A stretch of DNA of 64,000 nt from Hippopus hippopus (lineage: Eukaryota; Mollusca; Bivalvia; Cardiida; Cardiidae): contig OX328098.1 in the NCBI GenBank assembly GCA_946811185.2, positions 43,959,650 to 44,023,649 on the forward strand, given 5' to 3'. The translations under genes were made by a program, and so were the position numbers. The notes beneath the pieces are model-generated. The model searched no databases. It was not told the origin of the DNA and was given only the letters and a program-made list of their open reading frames with translations. The number at the start of each line of letters is the position of its first letter. Position 1 is the stretch's first letter. Shown in pieces: positions 47,827 to 58,240 of the stretch.

Positions 47827-48639
47827 GTTGCTAAAAACAGGCTCTGAGTACGGATCCCATGGAAAATAAACAGCGCATGGTTTGAAAAAGGGCTTCTTTG
47901 AAGAAAAATGGGGATTTTAAAAATCTATTGTACGTGTAATAAAGGTTCGTAAATTACATACGATCCTTGGTGTCATTAAAACTGAATTACAACCTTATAA
48001 CTACTGTTTCATACCTTTTTTTTTTATGTCAAGGTCCAGTCCAGTGTCCATCGGAAGGCAACTTTTTGCAGTTCTCCCCCCACCCCCACCCCGCAGCGCC
48101 TCTGTGTCATTAAATTAAGCACTCTTCTTTTAAGAACGGAATTTAAAATAGAAAAGGATTCCATTTTAGGACAGAAGATGAGGTTTTGTGACCCTGTGCA
48201 TATCTGCACATTCATGGTTCGCTAAACCTATTTCCCGACAGTTCTGTGTTTTAAGGAAGAAGGCTCATTAAACACGAAAATTGTTCGAAAAAGAGAAAAT
48301 GCTGGTGACCAGCAGTTCTTTTTTCTCCGCAGTTTTCTACCCTTTCACAAACAAATCCCATCATTTAAGACAATTCTCAATTTGTCCTTTTGTCTTCTGG
48401 TAAAGAGTTAAACAAAAGCTTAGACACAGCTAGAAATAGACGTGCTCAGATTTCAACGTTTGAGACAACCTACCGGCGTACAGCCCTGACTTGGCCCCAA
48501 CGGATTTCCGAGTGTTTCCGGAAGTTAAGTCACATTTACGAGGTCGGAGATTCGGAAGCACGCAAGTCTTACTGACAGAAAGGATCGTGGAACATTGTTT
48601 CATCTTTGGACGAACAATTCTACATAGATTGAATGACTG

Positions 48640-48876
48640 AATTGGAGTTTAACACCGTTTTGACAGCTTAGGCCATAGCACGGCGATCAGTGCACCTACG
48701 CATGTATTTCATAGCTTTCTTACACCAGAACTGACACAACTTTCTTTCCAAGTCACTGACTACTTTCTCACATGCATCAGAGGTGAGAGGCGGAGACCAC
48801 CGGAAAGAAAGTTTGCCTCAACCGGGTATCGAACTAACAACAACCAGGTCACGAGTCCGATACCCTAGTTAAAACT
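48640..48876 (-). mobile_element. tRNA-derived SINE, minus strand
   Basis: Same family as 17186-17454: minus-strand TAGGGTATCGGACTCGTGAC, then CGATACCCGGTTGAGGCAAA, GATGCATGTGAGAAAGTAGT and CAGTTCTGGTGTAAGAAAG-type body, ending in a CCAATTCAGTCATTCAAT tail at about 48640. Confidence 0.75.
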
Positions 48877-50817
48877 CGGAATTGATTGGTAAAGATTTGT
48901 CACTTCTTATTTGCTGATGAACACAAGCAGATGGTAGATCTATATGAAGAATAAAGGGTCTTATTTCCAGTCGGTACTGTGTCGGAATCTAGCCTGGGGT
49001 CAAGTCCGAAACCAGGTTCCAAGTCCATTTTTTTCATTTATATATTCGGAAGTTACTTTGTTCGTCGCCATAGATATCGGAATCGGGTCTATTTAGCAAA
49101 AGGGAGTTCCGTTTAAAAAAAAAATTATAGCATGTGCATATAAAGAATTCTATATTTCAGAGTATTAAAATAGTGATATTGAATTACATTTCATACATTT
49201 TGTAGATTTAAAATGCTAAAACTAAAACGGCTTTGTTTTGATGATATAAACCGTCTAATCGACCCTCCCTCAATGTCATCCAAAGATCCATTACTCTTTG
49301 ACTCTTAACTGTACCGAGCGATTTGTTTATTGGTCTAAGGGAGAAAACTCATATACCGAATCTGCTCGTCATAACTCAGTTGTTTCCGTAATGTTCAACA
49401 AATTTACAAACCAATATATGGTACCCGAGGTTTGCCGAATGACATCAACCCTTACTCACTGTGACAAAAAGATCCTTTACTGTTTGAATTTTAACTGTAC
49501 CGAACGGTTTATGGTCTAAGGGAAACAACTTTAATATTTTCATCATTTATTCAGGAGTGACCTCCCTTACAGTCGTTGGGCGCATGAACGAAAGACAAAT
49601 ATATAAAGAAGAGTCTGCATGGACGATTTGTATGGTAAACGTTTTTTTCCCATCTAAATGTAATGAATATTCAATAGATCTATGTTGTTATGAGAGGATC
49701 ATTAATACGTATAAATTTGACGATTACGGTCGGGAGAAAGCTCAGTTAAAGATACTTTCTCGTTACAGAGAGTAGTCTCCCTTTAATTTGATCACATTTA
49801 CAAAGTTGTAACATAACCGCCAAAATTTAAAGTGCGTAATTACAGTTTGGTTCATGTCAAGGTAGGATTTCACTTTGAATACAAACTGAACCTAGGATAT
49901 AACAGTCTGATACATAAGTGGTCCCTTAGATCAATAGAAGCTTGCTAAAAGGACTCGTGTCGATGTCATGTTCATAACTTGGTGTTATCAGTTATGTTGT
50001 TCTGAAAAAAAAAAAAAAACGTCAAATTGCTTGAGCAGGTCTACATCCAACTCTAAATTATCCAATCTGAGTTTTGCTAGAATGGCCAGGTTAGATCTAG
50101 ATCTACCAACCTTTCACTGATAAAGAAAACAACGTCTAAAATTTGCCTCGTAGTGTGCGGTTAGCCGAAGCAGTCTTCACCTCAGTTCATAAATCTAAAT
50201 GTATTCATCTTGCGTTTGAAATCTTTGTCATTCTTTGAACTTCTTGTCAGTATTAACTTTGACATTTCATATCATACGTACATGTAACAAAATTACACTC
50301 GCTTTTCGAAATTATAGGTAGTTATGAAGATAGACCTTCTTTAATATGACCCACCTGGTTAACGGGAGGTAACTCTTTATAACTTATTGTTAAAGACTAT
50401 GTGAGTTTTCTCCCTTAGACCATGATGTGATTGAAAGAAAGCCATTAAGATTGGTGTGAATTATAAGCAATAATTTTCTCAACTAATTTCGACAGACAAA
50501 CGTCATAAGTGATTTTGGCCAAAGTGATCATATCTAGATCTACTTAGGAAATGTAAAGTTGTACTAACTGTATGAGTATCTTTTGCGGATTTTACAATTT
50601 TGCTAGCATCTATCTACAATTCTGAGAGTGGACCACTTGCCGACCATTTGGAGCCTTGAAGTTTCGACGACGAGATAATTATGTTGCATTAACACACCCT
50701 AACGACTCTTACACCACATACCTGCCTTCAACTTGTTTGTTATGAAGAAAACCCAGTTTCTAAAAACCAGACACCAGTTTTACTAATTACTATTTTAATA
50801 CTTTGAAATTAAAGAGT
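48877..50817. other. Intergenic with a weak local duplication
   Basis: TTAACTGTACCGARCG plus GGTCTAAGGGA recur at 49305-49345 and 49492-49525, next to AAAGATCC blocks. No gene was recognised; short open frames show no motifs. Confidence 0.4.
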
Positions 50818-51010
50818 TAACCCTTCTAAAGGCTGCTAAGAGCGACTCAAGGATCCTTTTGCGGACAGTGTAGATCAAGATCAGACTGCACACAACGATA
50901 AGGTGATATTCGATAAGGTGATATTTTTGCCAGACAAATAATTCTGAAATAGCAACATTTGAATCATTAAAATCGGCTGGAAAGTTTCATTTTATCTATT
51001 TAGCAGGTTA
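50818..51010. repeat. GATCAGACTGCAC palindromic element, one palindrome arm lost
   Basis: TTAACCCTTCTAAAGGCTGC to TATTTAGCAGGTTAA. The palindrome's second arm is replaced by a duplicated CGATAAGGTGATATT. Confidence 0.7.
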
Positions 51011-51803
51011 AAGGTATTTGAAATGATAAAGGAATTGAGGTCAGGTATTGGCTATGAAAAGATGTAACGGTGTAAATACGTGATATAATTACAATTACCA
51101 TTCTTACCGCGACCTCCTGTCAATTTACCATAGGTCTATTAGGCCTTCTATAAGTCCAATTTACCGAACTACAATCTTCTCAGTAGTTACGAAAAAGATC
51201 GGGACGAAATGTATCGGAAACCGACTCTCCAACACCAGAGATAAATTAAATCCACATGATAATGGTTGAGAGAAAGTGAGGTGAACTAAAGTAAACTCAT
51301 CGGTTAGTATTTCTTCTGTTTCCTGCCAAGAGATCTAATACAAATTTGACACTCTAAAGTGGCAGCACTTTTCTGTGCCTGTTACTATACAATCTAAATA
51401 TGTAGGACAGTTAGGTAGTACACATGACCTCATTCAGTCATTGATACAGCCAAAAATGTTCACGTGTGATCCCAAAGTTGCCAATTTACATCCTGATCTA
51501 AGTTAAAGGGGGAATTCACAGAGCTTGCATGTCCAAAAACTTAACTGTCGTGTAGATAAAATCCTGAGATATCGCTGAGAAGTCACTGTAGGGTTCATCA
51601 GATAATGATAAACGAGGGCGCACAAATTTCTAGAAGCATTCTTGTCCTGCAGGACAAGGGAGTTCTCAAAAGTACTTGTACTGTTTTGATGCCCACCAGT
51701 ATGAACAATTTTCCATATCAAGTTAGAAATATGTAAAAACATATAAATAATGACTGGGTGTTGTTTGACAGGTAATAGTTTTGACACGTCATCTTGTTGC
51801 CTT
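51011..51803. other. Intergenic, nothing recognised
   Basis: AT-rich, without coding or repeat signal that I could identify. Confidence 0.4.
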
Positions 51804-51810
51804 GAGTGTC

Positions 51811-52728
51811 TGAGAACAAGACATTTCCAGGACAAGACAGTTCCCCGACAAGACAGTTCCCCAACACAAGTTTTCGAGACAGTTCCCCGACACTTTTGAA
51901 GACAGTTCCCCAACACTTTTGTACAATGTCAAACGATAATTATCATGATAAAATGGTTGATGAGGGATTTCATGAATAAAAGATCTTTTGTGACTGATTG
52001 AAGTGTTTGTATCTGTGATTGCTGAGTACATTTGGTCACCGTGAGATTGTATGTAATTTTCTACGATGGCCTCATGAAATGTCAATAATGTTTTATCACT
52101 CGGCTTTTTTTTTTTCAGTGACAGTTTGATGCCCTTTCATTGCAAAATACCACACAATATCGAAATACACTACATATTCCCAAATGGTTCATACAATAAA
52201 CATGTATGTATTTGAAATATTAGGGTTATGGACCGAGTGTACAAGGTAAACAGAAAAAGAATTTCACTCAGGTAACCCCCCCCTCTCTCTTGCTCCCTCT
52301 AATGTATTTCTATAAAACATAAAGGAATTATTACACATAACTAAAATAAAAATTATCAAAAGTTTAAAGAATTAACTCCAAATAATCTCAAAACATGTCC
52401 TTTTATCAACTTTCACGCTGGCTAACAGTCTTCTTAAAATTCTCTTATTTCTTTGACAATCATGACTCATTGTGAATACACTCATGAGAGAATAAGTACC
52501 TGCCAATGTGCATATATAGAATTTGTCTTCACAAGGTACAAATAATCAGATCACAACATCAATAATCCGCAAATATTTCTAATATCTCGTGATTTTCAAT
52601 CATAATCGTTAGCAAAAAGGTTATTTGATATAAAGAAAAGTGTCTGGGAACTGTCTTCAAATCTGTTGGGGAACTGTCTCGAAAAGTTGTGTCGGGGAAC
52701 TGTCTTGTCGGGGAACTGTCTTGATACC
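51811..52728. mobile_element. Foldback transposon with GGGGAACTGTCTTG motif-array arms
   Basis: The left arm (about 51825-51918) and right arm (about 52638-52724) are inverted arrays of GGGGAACTGTCTTG/CTCG-type motifs, four to five each, matching in order and spacing. GAGTGTC at 51804-51810 and 52729-52735 is a candidate 7-bp target duplication, though it is less secure than in the 2-kb element. The ~720-base AT-rich interior has no recognised protein. The arm architecture equals that at 2002-3122 but the motif sequence is unrelated. Confidence 0.75.
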
Positions 52729-53175
52729 GAGTGTCCATATTCCGTGATGATAAGGAAACAACATCGTAAGATAAAAAGTTCAGACACAAAAACGAAAAAG
52801 AATTCATGTAGATCTAGCAGTTATGACTTTGGTAATTTTTTCACTATTCTGGTGCATATGTTTTGCCTTCTTGAACAAAATGTGGAGTGATATAATTCTG
52901 GTTGCAGGGTAGTATTAATTACTGCAGACTGTAAAATGCCTCTACAGTTTCTGAAAAAGGATAGTGGATAGAAATTCTGGTATTATATTTTTAATGAAGA
53001 CAATTATTTTTCCACCTATTTTTGTTTCACATTTGGCTGATAGGCAGTTGTATTAGAACAGTTGATTATTGGTAAGGGTTACAAACTGGATATCTGTGTG
53101 ATGTTTTAAAACTATGATGGAACAAGATATAAACAAAAATCACCAATGGTATAAACAAAAATCGCTGATAGATAT

Positions 53176-54074
53176 CAGGGCTCGAAATTAACTTTTTTTG
53201 CCACTAGCAAATTTTTGCTAGTGGACAAAATTTTTACTAGCAAAAATTGACGCTCACTCGCAAATTTTACTAAATTTTTAACATTCATTAAAACGTATGA
53301 ACACTTTACAAAAAAAAAAATGAAACAGGCTAATAAAATATCAGAGATCTGTCAACAGATTATTATTTATAACTGTTAAGTAATAAGGTTTATCTTTCGA
53401 GAAAACTGACCAGCTATATTGATGGAAAAAATGTAAAAACAGGCTGTGTACGAATTGTAATTGGTAAGAATCATCATTATTTCCTACTCGAGACTTATTT
53501 TGTTCCAAGCTATTAATAACTGTATGAAATACACTATAGATCTTTCATTATTTATGGTTAAAACAATGTTTTACTATTACCGATGACGTTTGATCGGGAT
53601 TGTATAGACAACACTCGGATCAGTCGATTTTTGTAACATTTCCCTCGCTGTCACTTTCATAACGGAGAGATATGTGCAGATCATGCTCCCACTTCTTTAC
53701 TGTTTTTTCAGAAGGCATCTTACTCTTGGGTCGTTTTTTCTCTGGAGATTTGGAAGATTCGGCTTTACTTGAAGAAGCCTGGCTAACTGGCTGAAAAAAA
53801 CTGGAATTCGTCCGCTTAGACATTGTTGTCATCTGCTAAAAATAGACTGGTTTACGATTTGCAAAAAATGCCTTAGCTGAATGGAGCCGTAAGAGCTAAG
53901 ATTAGGATTGTCGGCATGGTATAAAACGCAAACCAGTAACACCTGGGTCAATACGGTTGGCAAACAAATTTTCATTTGTACTCGCAAAAAAATGCTAGTG
54001 GTCGTAAAATCTACTCGCAAAATCAATTTTCCACTTGCATTTTGCGAGTTTGCGAGTGTTAATTTCGAGCCCTG
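53176..54074 (-). mobile_element. hAT-like non-autonomous element
   Basis: The ends CAGGGCTCGAAATTAAC and GTTAATTTCGAGCCCTG form terminal inverted repeats extending imperfectly ~110 bases (ACTAGCAAAAATT / TTTTGCGAGTGT zones). CAGGG-type termini fit hAT. A clear 8-bp target duplication could not be read, because the flanks are themselves ATAAACAAAAATC repeats. Confidence 0.75.
53620..53832 (-). pseudogene. Possible N-terminal exon of a hAT transposase
   Basis: The minus-strand frame begins MTTMSKRTNSSFFQP, is Ser/Lys-rich (SSKSPEKKRPKSKMP) and ends KKWEHDLHISLRYESDSEGN then VTKID-stop. Its position inside a CAGGG-ended element and the W...LRY...G pattern recall the region before the N-terminal zinc finger of hAT transposases. 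The finger and catalytic domain are absent, so at most a relic. Confidence 0.4.
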
Positions 54075-54204
54075 GATATAAACAAAAATCATTGATTCAA
54101 GGACACTCACAGAATAAAAGCATTGGACGATTTTGTTAGAAAGGGTAAAGTTTGTCAGAATACAAGTGCCTATAATCAAATGTTAGAGTGACCACAGAAG
54201 TTAT

Positions 54205-54640
54205 GATGGTCTATCTTATTCTTTACCAGATGACAAACTTTACACGTCCATGATGATAGTACATGTATTTGCAGGTGACACATTATATTAAGCTCAATAA
54301 GTCTTCCTCAGATTTGAACTGTGAAGGGTAGAAAACATAGCGAAAAAGGAGAAAATGCTTGTTACCAACATGTTCTCCTCTAGCAACAATATTCAAGATG
54401 GTCATCCTTTGGGTTATGAAAACATAGGCTTGTTTAGTTAAATTAAATTGTCATACCCAAGTGTAATGCTCCAAATACGTCACAACCCTTAACCAAACAA
54501 TAAAGCTTTAGACTCAACAAAATTTAAAGTATTTGCAGACTACAAATTCAGTGTAGCTCAAATTATGAATCCTGACTTTGATAGGGTAGCATTTTCTTCT
54601 TTTCACACAATGTTTGATTCTTTCTAAAGAAAATTGAATG
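54205..54640 (+). repeat. Two eroded hairpin MITEs
   Basis: About 54205-54445 (TTCTTTACCAGATGACAAAC with GGAGAAAATGCTTGTTACCAAC) and 54485-54640 (CCCTTAACCAAACAATAAAG, right half missing). The second ends just upstream of the first visible zinc-finger-gene exon. Confidence 0.65.
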
Positions 54641-54722
54641 AAAAAGAATGATCTAAAGAATGGTTGGTGGTTATGGACCCTGGGATATTTAGCTATTGTA
54701 AATCTTGTTATTGTACTTTCAG

Positions 54723-54870
54723 ACCATGTTTGCAAAAGACTAAGATTTTGATGGGAGTTCAAAGCATAAGAATGGGAGATTTTACAGACTCGATTCAGCA
54801 ACTGTCAACCACAAGCACAGAATTCAAGAGAGCTTTGAAAGTTCTTATCAAATATGAAATCAACTGTTTA
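54723..54870 (+). CDS. Zinc-finger gene, upstream exon
   Basis: Bounded by TACTTTCAG and GTAAGTTG. The 148 bases hold one phase-completing base plus 49 codons, including ILMGVQSIRMGDFTDSIQQL and STEFKRALKVLIKYEINCL, ending at a codon boundary. The next exon at 56414 starts at a codon boundary, so the phases agree. The peptide looks helical and amphipathic and I do not recognise the domain. Its incoming phase requires at least one more exon upstream, not found in the window. Confidence 0.65.
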
Positions 54871-54954
54871 GTAAGTTGACATCACTTTAAATTTGTCTAT
54901 GGTTTTAATTTTTTTACAAATTGAATTGGTACATGTATTAATTTTTATCAAAGC

Positions 54955-55172
54955 AATTCAGAGTTTTTAAGGACCCTAAAGAAGAGGATTTTGACAATAC
55001 TGTGGAAAAAGGAGAAAATGCTGCTAAAGAGAATTTCTCTTGTTTTCCCAAAATTGTTTTCTATCAGTTCAAGGACAAATTTCAGTTACTGATTTTCATG
55101 AATTATTTTCTCGTCTACAAATACTTTCAATTTGGACAAGTGTGAAAGTTTCTTCCTGGTAAAGAGTTGAAA
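54955..55172 (-). repeat. Hairpin MITE in intron
   Basis: Eroded copy ending CTGGTAAAGAGTT. The stem GGAGAAAATGCTG is poorly matched by the second arm. It lies in the intron between exons at 54870 and 56414. Confidence 0.65.
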
Positions 55173-55647
55173 CTTGCATTGTTCTGTATGAGCTTAGTGC
55201 ATTTTTTTCTCGATAGCCAACACATGTTTGATTCTTTTTATCACATTATAGTCATACCTGTGTCTAAGTTAAAATTACATGTTCAATGATAAGATATATG
55301 AGAAACCTGCATACACGTATCAATGAGATAGACCTACTCATAAATTTTAGTGTATATTTGGGAAAAAAATAGTCCCAAAGAAACTGACATGTTGACCTCC
55401 TGATTTCAAATCTAAAAAGAAAAGACTAAAATAGACCTTACCTTAACAAGGATCGTCAGTTTTGATTGTTAAATGGACAGGGAAACTTGTGTCTTATATT
55501 ATGTTTTCGAAATAGGAGGTAGAAATACATCTGGTTTCACAAGTAATGTTACAGAATGATATCACAAATTCTTATCTGAAAAGTGTTTGTAACATAAGAA
55601 AACTTGTAATCACTATATCATGCTGAAAACAAGGGAGGTTATGTGAT

Positions 55648-55908
55648 ATATGGCTTGCAACACGCGAAAAGGGGCATTCGGGGATTTGCGTAAAGTGTCG
55701 TATCGGATCAGCCTGTGCAGTCCGTGCAGGCTAATCAGAGACGACACTTTACAACTACATTAGATTTTTGTGCTACAGTAGACTTGCGCAAAACTGAAAA
55801 TTTCATAAAAGCGGAAAGTGTCGTTTTGGGTCTGTGCAGGCTGATCCAAGACAACACTTTACACAAATGTCCGACTGTCCCTCTTCGTGTCTTGCAGGCC
55901 GTATGAGC
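55648..55908. mobile_element. GCGTAAAGTGTCG inverted-repeat element, second copy
   Basis: ATATGGCTTGCAACACGCG to CGTGTCTTGCAGGCCGTAT. Arms match 38577-38833. The right arm has a small deletion (GTCGTTTTGGGTCTGTGC). Confidence 0.75.
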
Positions 55909-56425
55909 CATGCTCTGAAATAGGGATTTAATACTTCTGCAAAAAGTATCAACCCAGGTCAGCCTGAGCAGTTCATGCAGACTGGCCTAGCTTGAAACCT
56001 TTTTGCTATTTTTAACTCTTTTCCAAACGACAAAATTTAGGACTTGTCCAAATTGAAAGCATTTGCAGACGACAAAATTAATGTGAATCAAAAATTGAAA
56101 TTCTATTATGGAAGATTAGAAAACATTGTGGGAAAAGGAGAAAATGCTGGTTACCAGCATTTTCTCCTTTTCCCACAATGTTTTCAAAAGCTTTCTTTCT
56201 CAAGGTCGTTAAAAGTCGGGATTGTGTGGTAAAGAGTTAAATTTCCTGCATGTCAAAGGACCATTCTACCTCTGGATTCAGCTGGTTATTTGACAAAATG
56301 GATTTTATGGATCCATAATTATGTGATGACTGGCTTGATATAATACACCATGGAGATGCATTAAACCCCCTTTTGCCAGAGTATGACTCATATTTATATA
56401 TGTGTCATTTTAGCTGAAAAGACTG
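55905..56425. mobile_element. 'GAGCCATGCTCTG' element interrupted by a hairpin MITE
   Basis: Left part 55905-56011 (ATGAGCCATGCTCTG, CAGGTCAGCCTGAGCAG) and right part 56241-56405 (CATGTCAAAGGACCATTCTA to GCCAGAGTATGACTCAT) join in the order of intact copies at 61485 and 63462. The MITE at 56012-56240 sits between with TTAA at each edge. Confidence 0.8.
56012..56240 (+). mobile_element. Hairpin MITE, reference copy
   Basis: TTAACTCTTTTCCAAACGAC to TGTGTGGTAAAGAGTTAA, 229 bp. The centre (56119-56185) is a perfect palindrome of 32-base arms with a 3-base TTA loop, starting GAAAACATTGTGGGAAAAGG. Outside it the halves are not inverted copies except for the ends (TTAACYCTTTACCA). Insertion into an older element with TTAA on both sides indicates a TTAA target, and the CYC terminal bases resemble piggyBac-type ends. 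Confidence 0.9.
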
Positions 56426-56573
56426 TCAGACACAGGAGAAGAGGCTATTGTCATAACAACCAGTTTAGAAGATGGCATTCAAGGTCATCTCAGTACAGTC
56501 AAAGGTGAAGGTTTTATACAAGCAACTGATCATGTTAAAACACTGAAAGAGCAGTTCCTGCATTTTTGTAATG
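56414..56573 (+). CDS. Zinc-finger gene, middle exon
   Basis: Starts after GTCATTTTAG and ends before GTGAGTAG. The 160 bases give 53 codons plus one base: LKRLSDTGEEAIVITTSLED, GIQGHLSTVKGEGFIQ and TLKEQFLHFCN. The spare G joins AT of the terminal exon to make Asp, keeping the frame. The fold is not recognised. The GEGFIQATDHVKTLKEQF stretch could belong to the same N-terminal domain as the preceding exon. Confidence 0.75.
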
Positions 56574-56596
56574 GTGAGTAGATGAAATAGATTTTG

Positions 56597-56821
56597 TTAA
56601 CTCTTTACCAGATGACAAAATTTTAGACTGGTCCAAATTGAAAGCATTTGCAAACGACAATTTAGACATTGCTCATACTATGAAAGTTGTCTTTGAAAGT
56701 GTAGTAAACATAGTGAGAAAAGGAGAAAATACTGGTTTTACAAAATACAGCATTTTTTCCTTTTCCCATGTATATATTCCTTAGGGTCGTTAAAAGTTGG
56801 GATTGTGTGGTAAAGGGTTAA
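56597..56821 (+). mobile_element. Hairpin MITE in intron
   Basis: TTAACTCTTTACCAGATGAC to TGGTAAAGGGTTAA, starting 24 bases after the splice donor at 56573. The stem loop is expanded (TTTTACAAAATAC) and its second arm truncated. A further partial copy lies at 57465-57640. Confidence 0.85.
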
Positions 56822-57689
56822 AAACCTATATATTCAGTGGTAAGAATCAATGGATTTCTAATATTTGCCCAATTTCTAAAACAACTCACATACTCCTTCA
56901 GATGACTAATTCGCTTTTGCAGAAAACTTTTACCTCAGCTTTTTTCCCAAGAAATGGCCCTGTTGTCTTCTGTACTGTCGTAGTCCAAATTTTTTACATT
57001 CTTAATATCTCTTTTATTACTGAAGATATTTACTTCAAACATGGATAAGTAATTATCAAAAGCGAAACCCATACAGCAAGGGCAGGTAGTCATCAAAGGA
57101 TGTTTGACAAAGTTATGCCCCTTTTTTGACTCAGAATTTTCACTGAAAATCAAGTAACTGCAGCTGCGTGTTGGCATCCTCATGGGGCGCTCTTGTCAAA
57201 CATAAATATTGCTTGTGATGCAACATTTTTGGGCTGTGTTAGAAAACAGTCAGGTAATTTCATGGTCATATGGTGATTTTGTTAAAACTTTGACATTTTC
57301 TGACATTACTGGAGATACTCAATTTCCCTTCAAACTGGGATAGTGATTAGTAAAAGCCACAAAGGAATGTTACCCTCAAAATATTTTTGACACAGTTATG
57401 ATCCTTGTTAGAACTTTGAATTTTCACTGAGTAAATCAACTGGAGCTGAGCATTGGCACTCCCATGTACAAAATTATAGACTTGTCTCACATTGAAAGCA
57501 TTTGCAGACAGGCAAAATGAATGTGACTAAAATTTTGAGATTTGTATGGAAAGGTAGAAGATATTGTTGGAAATGGAGACAATGCTGGATACCAATCAGG
57601 GTCTTTTAAACTCTTGATTGGGTGGTAAAGGATTAATTTGTGCTGATATCCATATTTTATTTGCAGGTTTACCAGTTTGAAAGTTTTTG

Positions 57690-57906
57690 AGCCAGGTGGG
57701 GTTGCTCAGTAGTAAGCATTTCTGACTTGTGACCTGGTGGTTGCAGGTTGGATACCTAGTTGAGGCAAACTTTCTTTCCAGTGATTTTTTGCCCCTCATC
57801 TCTGATGCATGTGAGAAAAGTAGATAGTGGCTTGGAAAGAAAGTTGTGCCAGTAGTGGTATGAGAAAGCCAGGAAACACATTTGTAGGTACACTGACTGC
57901 CAAAAG
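57690..57906 (+). mobile_element. tRNA-derived SINE in intron
   Basis: GGTGGGGTTGCTCAGTAGT (degraded A box), TTGCAGGTTGGATACC (B box) and the TGATGCATGTGAGAAAAGTA body match the 17186-17454 family. The 3' end is truncated. Confidence 0.75.
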
Positions 57907-58240
57907 TCAACAGGCAAAATTCTAATATCCATTTAACAAAAGCAGGTTTCGTGGATCATAATGACAGGGTATGTATTTATCATCCATTCTAATTTCATTG
58001 TAAGTGTAATTCTAGATTTAAGAAACTAAAACAACTTCTGATTAGCTAACCCTCTTGGTTTAGTCAATAAGAAGTTGTGTTACTTTCAAATTAAAAAAAA
58101 TCTTGAGAATAAGACTAAGAATGCTCTTAAGAATGGTTGATGAATACAGGCCTAGTATGCACTGTGATGTTATGTGGGATATTCATGCTCTCTCTAATTT
58201 TATTCATACTTTGCTTATATGTTATGTGTTTTCTTTTCAG

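Noticed and set aside
48390..48575. Open frame MSSGKELNKSLDTARNRRAQ
   Set aside because: It starts within a MITE end and shows no domain or splice support.
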